NCBI RefSeq assembly: GCF_002080045.1
Contig: NZ_MUIN01000009.1
Coordinates: 301,707-365,706 of the forward strand
Length of the DNA stretch: 64,000 nt
Direction: 5' to 3'
From: Pseudomonas sp. Bc-h
GTDB taxonomy: Bacteria > Pseudomonadota > Gammaproteobacteria > Pseudomonadales > Pseudomonadaceae
The notes beneath the pieces were generated by a model, which had not been told where the DNA came from, searched no databases, and worked only from the letters and a program-made list of their open reading frames with translations. The translations under genes and the position numbers were made by a program. Shown here one piece after another: positions 53,353 through 61,411 of the stretch. Each line of letters begins with the position of its first letter. The first letter of the stretch is position 1.

Positions 53353-54783
53353 ATGGTGGCAGCAGTACGTTATCGAGCGTCGACATTGATTCCCCTGCTG
53401 TTGGTGATCGGGGCAATCATCGCCAGTTTTCTCGCGTCGAGCGGGCCGATTCAGTGGATGGACAACGGGGTGTTTCTGGCCGACGCATCCGAAGGCGTGT
53501 ACTTCAGCAAGACCCTCGGGCCGCTGGATCACCCGCTGTACCTGTTCGTCACCACCGCGCTCTATGCGGGTTTCGGCGCCCATGTGTTGAGCTTCATGAA
53601 TTCACTGTTACTGATCCCGCTGGCCTGGGCGATCTACCGTCTGGCCAAGGGCGTCGGCGCCAGCACCCAGATTGCCCTGCTGTCGGCCGCCGCCGCGATT
53701 CTCTGCCATTGCGTATTCTGGGTCTCGACCAAGGCCGAGGTGTACATCCTGCATGTGGTGTTGGTGACGCTGGCCTACATGCTGCACTTCGATGAAAGCT
53801 TTCGTCTGGGCGCACTGAAAAAGCTGTTCCTGATCGGCATGCTCACCGGCCTCGCTGCCGCTATCCATCAACTGACCTTCATCGTCTTGTTTCCGCTCTA
53901 TCTGCAACTGCTGTGGCAGAACAAGTGGCGCATGCTGATTACCCTGCCCGGCTTCGCCCTGGGCTTCAGCGTGGCCTTTCCTGGAGTTGCCAATGAGCTG
54001 GCGTCCGGCGTGAGTCTGTACGACATCGGCCACCGCTACCTGATCGGCATCCCCGACCGCACCGCCGAACAGAGCTGGCAGGGTTCGCTGTTCCGTTTCG
54101 ACGACATGTGGCACGAGAAGAATTCGGTGGTGCTGATGATGCTCTCACTGATCGGCCCGCAGATACTGGGGCTGGTGTTCTTTCCAAAGAGCCCGAAACT
54201 GCGCGTGCTGTGGTGTGCGGCGATGATGAACTTCGTCTTTGCGGTGTCTTACAACGTCACCGACCGCTTCACCTTCTTCCTGCCCGGCGCCGTGCTATTG
54301 AGCATCCTCGGCGTCATGCAGTTGCAAGCCCTGCTCCAACGGACCGCCGCCGCACCATTGGTGACTGCTTCGCCGCTGACCGCGCCGGTGACCATCCTCG
54401 CGGTATTCGCCATTTACGCCAGCGGCATCGTCGACCTGCCGGTTCACAAGGAAGCGCTGCCGTTTCGTGACGATATCCACTACTTCATGGCGCCGTACCT
54501 GAGCGACCGCTCCGCCGAAGAGTTCGTGCGCAGCTACGAAAAATCCGCCCCGCAAGGCGCCCTGATCATCTCCGACTGGACCCCCAACGGCGCCCTGCGC
54601 TCGGCCCAGGCAGCGGGCGTGCTGCAGAACCGCACGTTCGAGTTGTGTGAAGAGGTACAGGATATCGATGCGTATCTGAAGGGCCCGGGTGCGTACCTGG
54701 CGCGGACGAGTTATTGCGGGGTAATCGCGGACCGGTTTGAGTTGCAGACGATGGCGGTGGGATATGAGTTGCGGGCGAAGTAG
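53353..54783 (+). CDS. Polytopic GT-C-like membrane protein
   Basis: This 476-residue protein has about ten transmembrane helices and a C-terminal soluble segment (about 390-476). Its N terminus reads [23 protein letters not shown], with an acidic residue in the first loop as in lipid-phosphate-sugar-dependent GT-C glycosyltransferases, and [11 protein letters not shown] follows. No exact family can be named (DUF2723-like). Position behind the DprE1/DprE2/flippase genes suggests it transfers the sugar from lipid to an acceptor. AGGAG selects ATG 53353, not the GTG at 53344. The last ~60 codons recur as a decayed copy at 56632-56807. Confidence 0.75.
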   Translation: MVAAVRYRASTLIPLLLVIGAIIASFLASSGPIQWMDNGVFLADASEGVYFSKTLGPLDHPLYLFVTTALYAGFGAHVLSFMNSLLLIPLAWAIYRLAKGVGASTQIALLSAAAAILCHCVFWVSTKAEVYILHVVLVTLAYMLHFDESFRLGALKKLFLIGMLTGLAAAIHQLTFIVLFPLYLQLLWQNKWRMLITLPGFALGFSVAFPGVANELASGVSLYDIGHRYLIGIPDRTAEQSWQGSLFRFDDMWHEKNSVVLMMLSLIGPQILGLVFFPKSPKLRVLWCAAMMNFVFAVSYNVTDRFTFFLPGAVLLSILGVMQLQALLQRTAAAPLVTASPLTAPVTILAVFAIYASGIVDLPVHKEALPFRDDIHYFMAPYLSDRSAEEFVRSYEKSAPQGALIISDWTPNGALRSAQAAGVLQNRTFELCEEVQDIDAYLKGPGAYLARTSYCGVIADRFELQTMAVGYELRAK

Positions 54784-54798
54784 AATTATTCGCAGCGG

Positions 54799-54837
54799 AT
54801 TTTTCCGCGATAGCAGTTGTTGCTATCGCGGAAAAAT
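54799..54837. repeat. Perfect 17-bp inverted repeat after the GT-C-like gene
   Basis: Arms 54799-54815 (ATTTTTCCGCGATAGCA) and 54821-54837 are perfect complements around GTTGT. The T-run lies inside the left arm, so this is not a standard terminator on either strand, although it would form a very stable hairpin. Confidence 0.7.
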
Positions 54838-54898
54838 AGGCACTCATATTTCCCTGTCGAATATTTTCACTACGCCGTTTTGAACAGAACTCACAACG

Positions 54899-55495
54899 TC
54901 ATGCGGTCATAACCATTTTATAAATAAAACAGTAAACCGTCGAAGACGCCGTATCCAACTTGCTCGTAGACAAGGCAAATTTTAGCTGCTCAATAGCCTT
55001 TCCATCTGTCCTCCTAAGTTCAATCTCCCCCCATGCGGCCCCCTGCTCTTCTGCCAAAAGCACAACCTCCTCCTCATTGCCTTCAGCTCTTAGATACACG
55101 CTAACCCTGGCATTTGACGGCATAGATTGACCATTAAAATGCCCCGCAACAAAATCAATACCGACGCTTGAATAGGGATTAGAGAAAGCAACGGCTGTTT
55201 CCGAATCGTAATTCGCCTCGGCCACCCTGACAGCTTCCAGCTGCAAAAAATTTCTTTGCTCAAATGTGTGGCCTTGGCCAGCCAACCTACGGTAACTGCT
55301 GGCTTGTTGAACAGAGGCTGCAGGCCAATGTACGTGTGCATCAGAGGTCGTGGTATTTGTCGCGGTAAAAAAATTGAATGCCAAGCTTGTACCGGTGAAA
55401 TCCGTTCCCGGGGTAACACCCGTGAATTGTTCCTCATCCTCTACCTGCTGGCCCTGCAATCCTTTACCTGAATGATTAGAGTCGCTCATGATCAT
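54899..55495 (-). CDS. Orphan beta-rich protein, paralogue of the next gene
   Basis: This 198-residue protein has no signal peptide or membrane helix. The C-terminal part (about 95-198) looks like a beta-sandwich: SSVGIDFVAGHFNG ... ARVSVYLRAEGNEEEVVLLAEEQG ... IELRRTDGKAIEQLKFAL ... YCFIYKMVMTA. It shares with the 55567 gene an N-terminal acidic pattern ending (D/E)xF(T/S)G and the C-terminal IEL+R...CxIxxxVMT. The region is AT-richer than neighbours. Start ATG 55495 is close to GGGAGGA; ATG 55489 is also possible. Function unknown; carbohydrate binding is only a guess. Confidence 0.68.
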   Translation of the reverse strand: MIMSDSNHSGKGLQGQQVEDEEQFTGVTPGTDFTGTSLAFNFFTATNTTTSDAHVHWPAASVQQASSYRRLAGQGHTFEQRNFLQLEAVRVAEANYDSETAVAFSNPYSSVGIDFVAGHFNGQSMPSNARVSVYLRAEGNEEEVVLLAEEQGAAWGEIELRRTDGKAIEQLKFALSTSKLDTASSTVYCFIYKMVMTA

Positions 55496-55566
55496 TTTTC
55501 CTCCCGCCTCACAATAACCGACATCGATTTATTCATCTCAGCACTGGCATGAATCCCCAAATACCA

Positions 55567-56193
55567 TTAAGGAGTCATTACAATACGAGTGATGTAACAG
55601 GTCATCTTAAACTTATGATGCGCTTCACCATGAATCAGGTTGAGTTCCAGAGCATTGATAGGCTTATCTAAACTGCGCTTCAACTCAATACTCCGGGGGC
55701 CCTCGTCCATATAATCGAACAGGTTTATAGTTTCAATCGGCGTCTTGTCGTGGAAGGCGATAATCTGAGCTTTAGCGTCCCATTGTTCTACAGGTATACT
55801 GAGCGATGGGTTAAGCATCCAGATGTCAAACACCACTCGAGCGTATTCAGACTTCAGCTCAAACCTGTTCTTCGAATGAGCTCTCTTCCCATCCGAATTC
55901 ATATAAGCGCTGACCGTAGCATACCGGAAGGGAGCATTCTCATTTTTCCTAGAGTACTCCTCTTCAAGTAGAGCCTGCAAAAAAGGATTTTTTTCAGCTG
56001 AGTCCTTGATCTCAAACGCAGGCGGAGTCCAAACATAGTCGGCAACATTGCTCCCCGTATACAAAGGGCGATCGTACTTTAGGACATTGGTATAATCTCC
56101 CAGCTTCGCACCGGAAAAATCTTCAATATCATCGGCTTTGACACCTGACGCTTCACCATCACCCTGCGCCGATTTCGTCGTAGAAATATTCAT
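55567..56193 (-). CDS. Orphan beta-rich protein, paralogue of the preceding gene
   Basis: This 208-residue soluble protein carries the N-terminal DDIEDFSGAKLGDYT and C-terminal ARVVFDIWMLNPSL ... IIAFHDKTPIETINLFDY ... IELKRSLDKPINALELNLI ... CYITRIVMTP. The second half aligns with the 54899 product, so they are tandem paralogues 71 bp apart, probably co-transcribed. GGGAAGA precedes the ATG. Low GC and unusual codons suggest transfer. No known family. Confidence 0.68.
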   Translation of the reverse strand: MNISTTKSAQGDGEASGVKADDIEDFSGAKLGDYTNVLKYDRPLYTGSNVADYVWTPPAFEIKDSAEKNPFLQALLEEEYSRKNENAPFRYATVSAYMNSDGKRAHSKNRFELKSEYARVVFDIWMLNPSLSIPVEQWDAKAQIIAFHDKTPIETINLFDYMDEGPRSIELKRSLDKPINALELNLIHGEAHHKFKMTCYITRIVMTP

Positions 56194-56502
56194 AACTCAT
56201 CTTCCCTGTGAATGTTATTTGTACAGCAACTGCAGTATTGCACTACAGCATCAATCGTCAACCAACGTAGCAGCTCCCTTCATCACCAGCATTTTCTGCC
56301 AAAAAAAAGCACCGTCGTTACAGTAGGTTAGCAACCCTCTATTTCAAATCGCTATTACGTTTACGTCGAATAAATCTAATGACCTCTCACTCCCGTAGAC
56401 GCGCAAATGCAAGCCCCCCGTAGGTCACGCCTTCTCCACCTATATTCGCCTGAGTTCAACACCCGAGCACCAATAAGCCGTGAAACTTTAAGCCCTCTCC
56501 AC

Positions 56503-56625
56503 CCCCCCTTATGCATCGCCAGGTGCCAGGTCTGTCGCTCTTTACTTCGTACTGCAGCTCATCCTTTTAAGCAAAGTTGTTCGAATTCGAGGTGAGCCTG
56601 TGCAACGCGTCCTGTTTGTCCCTCG
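56503..56625 (-). pseudogene. Decayed fragments of the DUF2945 and GH15 genes
   Basis: 56508-56572 (from TTATGCATCGCCAG to CTTTTAAGC) is a degenerate copy of 58308-58372, the 3' end of the DUF2945 gene. It runs directly into 56577-56614 (GTTGTTCGAATTC ... CGTCCTG), a copy of 58671-58708 inside the GH15 gene. The intervening 300 bp are deleted. Substitutions and small indels abolish reading. It keeps the same orientation as the intact genes. Confidence 0.75.
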
Positions 56626-56631
56626 CTCCGC

Positions 56632-56807
56632 CTTGGCGGCGGGCGCGTTGCAGAACGTGACGTTTGAATTGTGTGAAGAGGTCAGGACATTGATGCGCAT
56701 CGAAGGGCCCGGAGCGCGTATCGGCACGGACGAGCTATCGCGGGATGATTGCGTACAGGTTTGAGTTGCAGACGTTGGCGGTGGGGCATGAGTTGCGGGC
56801 GAGGTAG
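56632..56807 (+). pseudogene. Decayed copy of the 3' end of the GT-C-like gene
   Basis: This stretch aligns over its whole length with 54605-54783. Shared blocks include TTGTGTGAAGAGGT, AAGGGCCCGG, GAGTTGCAGACG and GAGTTGCGGGCGA, both ending in TAG. Several short deletions shift the frame. With the remnant before it, it marks the junction of a former tandem duplication. Confidence 0.82.
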
Positions 56808-57156
56808 ATGGGATCGCCCTACCTATGCCCGCTATGAGTTGAGGGCATAGGTAACGATTCGTTGCGAGCGCGGGAGGTTTTCCTGTTCAGAGGTGTGGTC
56901 TTTACAACATACCAAGTGCCGGACCTCGGCTTTCAATTCTTCGCCATCCTATAGATCCAGACATTTTAAATGATGCTCAAATGCTGCCCCGTCTTCATGG
57001 CTTTCATCATTGTAATAACTGAAGCCCCTACAATCGCGCACCAGGATGCGCTACCGTTTCACGGCGGGACCCACTAGCCTATGCCCCGCAGTGAGCGACC
57101 ACTGCGACGACAGTTCGACCGTTGAAGACTTTTGGTGAGCGTCCACTATGCTCGCC

Positions 57157-57855
57157 TTACCCTGTGAACTTGAAGTTGTCCAACCTCAATGCGGCACAAT
57201 AAGGGTAAATGGAAATTGCTGTTTGGTGAAAACGAATGGATTCTATTCTAGCACCGGCAGGGGCCGTCAGTATGACCTCGCGGAGCTCACGCTGAGGCAC
57301 GGATGTAAAATCAAAACTGCCGACAAATCCCTCTTGATCATCAAACGCATCAACCTTCATCACTCCCGCCCCACCCTTTTCCCAAACCTGACACCAGAAT
57401 GATACGGCCAGGTACGGTCTATTAAACACCATCCCCATAGTTACCTCAGTGGGATATATCTCTTCAGTCCCGCAGAATAGGTAAAGCATTTTTCCTTGTA
57501 TTCCAGGCGGCTGGTTAGCGGTCATAACTCTGACCGGCGTATTAGCCCATGAACCAACAGGAGCGCTCGTCAGGGTATAGAATGGCCGAACCAAGGGCTC
57601 CTTGATATTACCGAGCGGCGCACTTTCCAAATCATCAACGTCCACAACGGGCGGTGAGACCACAACATTCCAAACTGCGCTGGTTTTTCCTCCAAGTGCA
57701 GCAGTCAGCTTGTGTGTCCCTACTGGTAGCAAGGCCGAGGGAAAGGTCCAGTTGCCGTCCCCCACGTCGGCCCATCCCAGGTGATCGTCATTATTGAGAA
57801 TCTCCACCTGTTCGTCCGTATATACGGACTGGCTCGTTTGTACTTTATCGTTCAT
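57157..57855 (-). CDS. Orphan protein with Ig-like N-terminal domain
   Basis: This 232-residue soluble protein has an N-terminal Ig/Big-like module (about 25-70): GWADVGDGNWTFPSALLPVGTHKLTAALGGKTSAVWNVVV. This resembles repeats of large Pseudomonas adhesins. The C-terminal half (about 120-232) is a beta-sandwich pattern with YLAVSFWCQVW, GVMKVDAFDD and ESIRFHQTAI ... LRLDNFKF, similar in layout to the two orphans upstream. No signal peptide. Start ATG 57855 has AGGA 8 bp upstream; the GTG 57873 is worse. The function is unknown. Confidence 0.68.
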   Translation of the reverse strand: MNDKVQTSQSVYTDEQVEILNNDDHLGWADVGDGNWTFPSALLPVGTHKLTAALGGKTSAVWNVVVSPPVVDVDDLESAPLGNIKEPLVRPFYTLTSAPVGSWANTPVRVMTANQPPGIQGKMLYLFCGTEEIYPTEVTMGMVFNRPYLAVSFWCQVWEKGGAGVMKVDAFDDQEGFVGSFDFTSVPQRELREVILTAPAGARIESIRFHQTAISIYPYCAALRLDNFKFTG

Positions 57856-58281
57856 CGGCGTTTTCCTTTCCACTGATTGAATCCTTCACTGGATTATGCG
57901 CATCCGTTCCCGTTCAGCAACATCAATCCACCCACACACTCGATCCTCCGACCAAGCCATCTGATGTTCGGTTTTTAATTCAATGAGTTAGTAAGCGGCT
58001 ATCGCCAACCGCGATAGATGTTATTTCCAATCAATCTAATGCCGCAGTGTCCCAGCAATCAGCAAGTCGATATAACGTGAATGCACAGCATGTCATCGGG
58101 AATTGACAATGCCCCTCGGCGCGCAGTGCCAGTAAGCACGCCTGGTGCGGTTGTCTCGACTCGGCCATGGGGCTGATTTCACTGCCGGCTACCCGCAGAT
58201 CGCGAGCAAGCTTTAACCCCACGCCTTCGGCAGAACAAGAGCGATCCAAGCATATTCCGCACTATCGCGCAGTCTCAAACA
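57856..58281. other. Intergenic gap, no clear gene
   Basis: These 426 bases separate the Ig-like orphan from the DUF2945 gene. A 72-codon minus-strand frame at 58031-58249 lacks a ribosome site and has atypical composition, so I do not call it. AGCAAGCTTT-like REP fragments occur near 58205. Nothing else is seen. Confidence 0.5.
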
Positions 58282-58491
58282 TCAGGACTTTTCCAACGCC
58301 TCTTCCTTATGCATCGCCAGATGCCCGGTCTTGTCGCTCTTGACTTCGTATTGCGGCGCGTCTTTTGAGGCGGGGCGATGACGGCCCATGAACTCGGTGT
58401 CTTTGACGTGTACTTTGGTCACGACCCCGACCACATGGCCGACATCCGAATTCCAGCGCACGTGATCGCCTACCTTGAATGCATGGGCCAT
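58282..58491 (-). CDS. DUF2945 (HVA1-like TUDOR) protein
   Basis: This 69-residue basic protein matches the DUF2945/HVA1 family: MAHAFKVGDHVRWNSDVGHVVGVVTKVHVKDTEF ... DAPQYEVKSDKTGHLAMHKEEALEKS, a small SH3/TUDOR-like barrel. Function unknown; often next to stress genes. It lies 15 bp after the GH15 stop and is the last gene of the SDR-GH15-DUF2945 operon. A decayed partial copy lies at 56508-56572. Confidence 0.82.
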   Translation of the reverse strand: MAHAFKVGDHVRWNSDVGHVVGVVTKVHVKDTEFMGRHRPASKDAPQYEVKSDKTGHLAMHKEEALEKS

Positions 58492-58506
58492 GGTCTTTCT
58501 CTCCGT

Positions 58507-60357
58507 TCAGGGTTGCCAGAGTGTCTGGCCGCCTTCGAGTTTTCGGTCCAGGAAGCTTGCGGCGCTGATCAGGGCCAGGTGGCTGAGGGCCTGAGGCGTG
58601 TTGCCGAGGTGATGGCCGTGGGCGTCGAACTCTTCGGCGTACAGGCCCACGGGGTTGGCATAGCGCAGCAGTTGTTCGAATTCCAGGTGTGCCTGTGCGA
58701 CGCGTCCTGCGCGGGCGAGGCATTCGACGTACCAGAACGAGCAAGCGACAAATGCGCCCTCTTCGCCGTCCAGCCCGTCGCCGTAGTCGTCGTCATTGCG
58801 GTAGCGAAAGACCATGCCGTCGCGCACCAGGGTGCGTTCGATGGCGTCGAGGGTCTTGAGCCACTTGGGGTCGCTGGCGCCGACGAACCTTACCAAGGGC
58901 ATGAGCAGCATCGAGGCGTCGAGGTTCTTGCTGCCTTTGTGCTGGACGAAATGTTCCAGCTCCGGGTCCCAGAAGTTGTCCCAGATATCGTCGTGAATCG
59001 CCTGGCGTGTCTTGTCCCATTTCTCGAAGGGCGCAGGCAGCGAGCGCTTGAGTGACAGACGCAGGGCGCGGTCCAGGGCAACCCAGCACATCAGCCGCGA
59101 GTGGAGAAAATGCTGGTCGTCGCCGCGCATTTCCCAGATGCCAACGTCCTTGCTGTTCCAGTTGTCGCAGAGCTCGTTGACCAGCCGCGTGGCGTGTTTC
59201 CAGCCTTCGTGGGAAATCGCTTCGCCGTATTTGTTGGCCAGATACACCGCATCGAGCAGCTCGCCATAGATGTCCAGCTGGGTCTGTTTGTAGGCTTCGT
59301 TGCCAATCCGTACCGGGGTCGCGCCGCCGTAGCCGGACAGATGCGTAAGGTTTTCTTCGGGGAGCTCTTCACGGCCTTCGAGCGAGTAGAGAATCCCGAG
59401 TTTGTTGGCGTCTTCGCAGCAGTCGCCCATGCGCTCGCGGACCCAGTGCATGAAGCTGTTGGCTTCTTCGCTGTAGCCCAGGCGCATGAAGGCGTAGACG
59501 GTGAACGAGGCGTCGCGGATCCAGGTGTAGCGGTAGTCCCAGTTGCGTTCGCCGCCCTCTTCTTCCGGAAGCCCGAAGGTGGCGGCGGCGATGATTCCAC
59601 CGTGTTTGCGTGATGTGAGCAGCTTCAGCGCCAGGGCCGAGCGATTGACCGTTTCCCGCCAGCGCCCGCGATAGTTGGAGTGGCGACTCCAGTGCTGCCA
59701 GAAGCTCACGGTGTTTTTCAGGTCGCCGTCGCACTGAGAGGCTTTGACCTTTTCATCGCCGGCAGCGCCCAGCATGAACTCGGCGATATCGCCTTGCTTC
59801 ATCTCGAACTCGGCGACCGCAGCACCACTGTCGACACTCAGTTGGGTGGTCGCCGAGAGCCGCATCGGCGGCTGTTCGCGGGCGGTGAACAGCACATCCT
59901 CCCCGGCCATCTGCACGTCGGTTTCAGCACGGCTGTAGTCGTGGCGCACCCGGCAGAGCATGCGCACCCGCGTGGTGCCATGGCGCACGTGGATCCTGCG
60001 CACCAGACGCGGCAGGTCGTCGATATCCGAGGCGATGGGCATCAGGTCGGTGACTTCGACCACGGCATCCCTGGCGATCCAGCGGGTCATCAGCACATTG
60101 GTTTCCGGCAGGTACAGCTGCTGGCGGCGGGCATCGGCGAGAATCGGCGCGAGCTGGAAGATCCCGGCGTCTGGCGTATCCAGTAACGCGCTAAAGAGGG
60201 TCGGGCTGTCGAAATCCGGCCAGCAGCAGAAATCGATGCTGCCGGTGTCGGCCACCAGCGCTGCGCTGCGCATGTCGCCGATGATGCCGTGGTTCTCGAT
60301 GGGGTTTTGCGGCTCATCGCCGGTATCGATTTGAGACTTTCGCTCGTGCTCAGCCAT
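58507..60357 (-). CDS. Glycoside hydrolase family 15 protein (glucoamylase/trehalase type)
   Basis: This 616-residue cytoplasmic enzyme has a trehalase-like N-terminal beta domain (about 20-215; IENHGIIGDMRSAALVADTGSIDFCCWPDFDSP) and an (alpha/alpha)6 GH15 barrel (about 225-605). Catalytic landmarks are NWDYRYTWIRDASFTV and GLYAEEFDAHGHHLGNTPQALSH. It hydrolyses alpha-glucosidic bonds from an oligosaccharide or trehalose; the exact substrate is not shown. Start ATG 60357 (GTG 60363 alternative) overlaps the SDR stop by 8 bp. Confidence 0.88.
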   Translation of the reverse strand: MAEHERKSQIDTGDEPQNPIENHGIIGDMRSAALVADTGSIDFCCWPDFDSPTLFSALLDTPDAGIFQLAPILADARRQQLYLPETNVLMTRWIARDAVVEVTDLMPIASDIDDLPRLVRRIHVRHGTTRVRMLCRVRHDYSRAETDVQMAGEDVLFTAREQPPMRLSATTQLSVDSGAAVAEFEMKQGDIAEFMLGAAGDEKVKASQCDGDLKNTVSFWQHWSRHSNYRGRWRETVNRSALALKLLTSRKHGGIIAAATFGLPEEEGGERNWDYRYTWIRDASFTVYAFMRLGYSEEANSFMHWVRERMGDCCEDANKLGILYSLEGREELPEENLTHLSGYGGATPVRIGNEAYKQTQLDIYGELLDAVYLANKYGEAISHEGWKHATRLVNELCDNWNSKDVGIWEMRGDDQHFLHSRLMCWVALDRALRLSLKRSLPAPFEKWDKTRQAIHDDIWDNFWDPELEHFVQHKGSKNLDASMLLMPLVRFVGASDPKWLKTLDAIERTLVRDGMVFRYRNDDDYGDGLDGEEGAFVACSFWYVECLARAGRVAQAHLEFEQLLRYANPVGLYAEEFDAHGHHLGNTPQALSHLALISAASFLDRKLEGGQTLWQP

Positions 60358-61150
60358 TGTCACGGAACTCCGGATACAGGCTCATGCCGCCGTCGATGAA
60401 CAAGGTGGTGCCGTGCACGTAATCGGAGGCATCGGACGCCAGCCACACCACGGCATTCGCCACGTCCTGCGCTTCGCCGACGCGGCCATAGGGGATCAGC
60501 TTCAGCAGTTTCTTCTCTGCGTCCCCGGAAGTGGCTTTGGTATTGATCGCCGTACGAATGGCTCCCGGTGCGATGCTGTTGACCCGGATGCGTTGCTCGC
60601 CGACTTCCTGAGCGATGCTGCGCATCAGCAGATCGACCCCGCCTTTGGACGCCGCGTAGTTGACGTGCCCGGCCCAGGGAATGACCTGGTGCACCGAACT
60701 CATGTGGATGATCTTGCCCAGGGCGCGGGAGATGTCCGGGCGAATCTGCTGCCGGGCGAACTGGCGCAAGGCCGCTCGGGCGCAGAGGAATTGACCGGTG
60801 AGGTTGACGTTGATGACGGTGTTCCAGTCGTCGAGGGTCATCTCGGCGATGGCCGAATCCTTTTGCAGCCCGGAATTGGCGATCAGGATGTCCAGCCGCC
60901 CAAAAGCTTTCAGAGTCTCGGCGAACAGTTTTTCGACTTCGTCTTCCTTGGATACATCGGCGCCGACAGCAACGGCCTGCCCGCCTGCGGCGCGAATCTC
61001 GTCAGCCAGCTTCTCGGCCGGTTCGGGTTGTGAATGGTAGTTGACCACCACCGCCGCGCCTGATGCCGCGAGCCCTCTCGCGGCCCCTGCGCCAAGCCCG
61101 GAACTGGCGCCAGTGACCAGCGCAACCTGGCCCTTCAAGGAAATCTGCAT
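60350..61150 (-). CDS. Glucose 1-dehydrogenase-like SDR
   Basis: This 266-residue SDR has TGASSGLG (13-20), catalytic S152 and Y165-xxx-K169 (YAASK), and ends with the classic C-terminal SDYVHGTTLFIDGGMSLYPEF. Sequence suggests glucose 1-dehydrogenase-like activity with NAD(P). Placed first in the operon with GH15, it could oxidise the glucose that GH15 releases; this link is inferred. The start 61150 is MQISLKGQVAL; the longer frame upstream is not supported. Confidence 0.85.
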   Translation of the reverse strand: MQISLKGQVALVTGASSGLGAGAARGLAASGAAVVVNYHSQPEPAEKLADEIRAAGGQAVAVGADVSKEDEVEKLFAETLKAFGRLDILIANSGLQKDSAIAEMTLDDWNTVINVNLTGQFLCARAALRQFARQQIRPDISRALGKIIHMSSVHQVIPWAGHVNYAASKGGVDLLMRSIAQEVGEQRIRVNSIAPGAIRTAINTKATSGDAEKKLLKLIPYGRVGEAQDVANAVVWLASDASDYVHGTTLFIDGGMSLYPEFRDNG

Positions 61151-61411
61151 GGAATGTCGAGCCTCATGAGGAGCGTTTAAATGCTGACTAACAGGGTTCA
61201 GAGTTAGTTCACATGAATGCTTTGTCAGTATTGCCACCCCAGTGAATCTGATCCCGCCTACGTCCCGCCAGGAATCCCCCTACAGGTAATCCCGTTAGCA
61301 AATGCTTCACTGCCGAACGACTTCCGTAGTCGACGAAACCCCGCATGGACGCGCTCAATCATTTTTGCCCGCCTGGAGATCGCTCACGCAGCGCCAGGCT
61401 CAGGAGAAACC

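Larger units (their letters stand above)
56194..57156. other. AT-richer gap holding decayed gene remnants
   Basis: Apart from the two remnants listed separately, these 963 bases hold no gene. A hairpin TACCTATGCCC/GGGCATAGGTA (56820-56830 and 56843-56853) follows the second remnant and may be a terminator. Several stops occur in all frames. Confidence 0.6.

Noticed and set aside
57148-57402. 84-codon plus-strand frame opposite the Ig-like orphan
   Set aside because: Antisense to a frame with recognisable Ig-like pattern.
58031-58249. 72-codon minus-strand frame
   Set aside because: No ribosome site, odd composition and no family; more likely intergenic.
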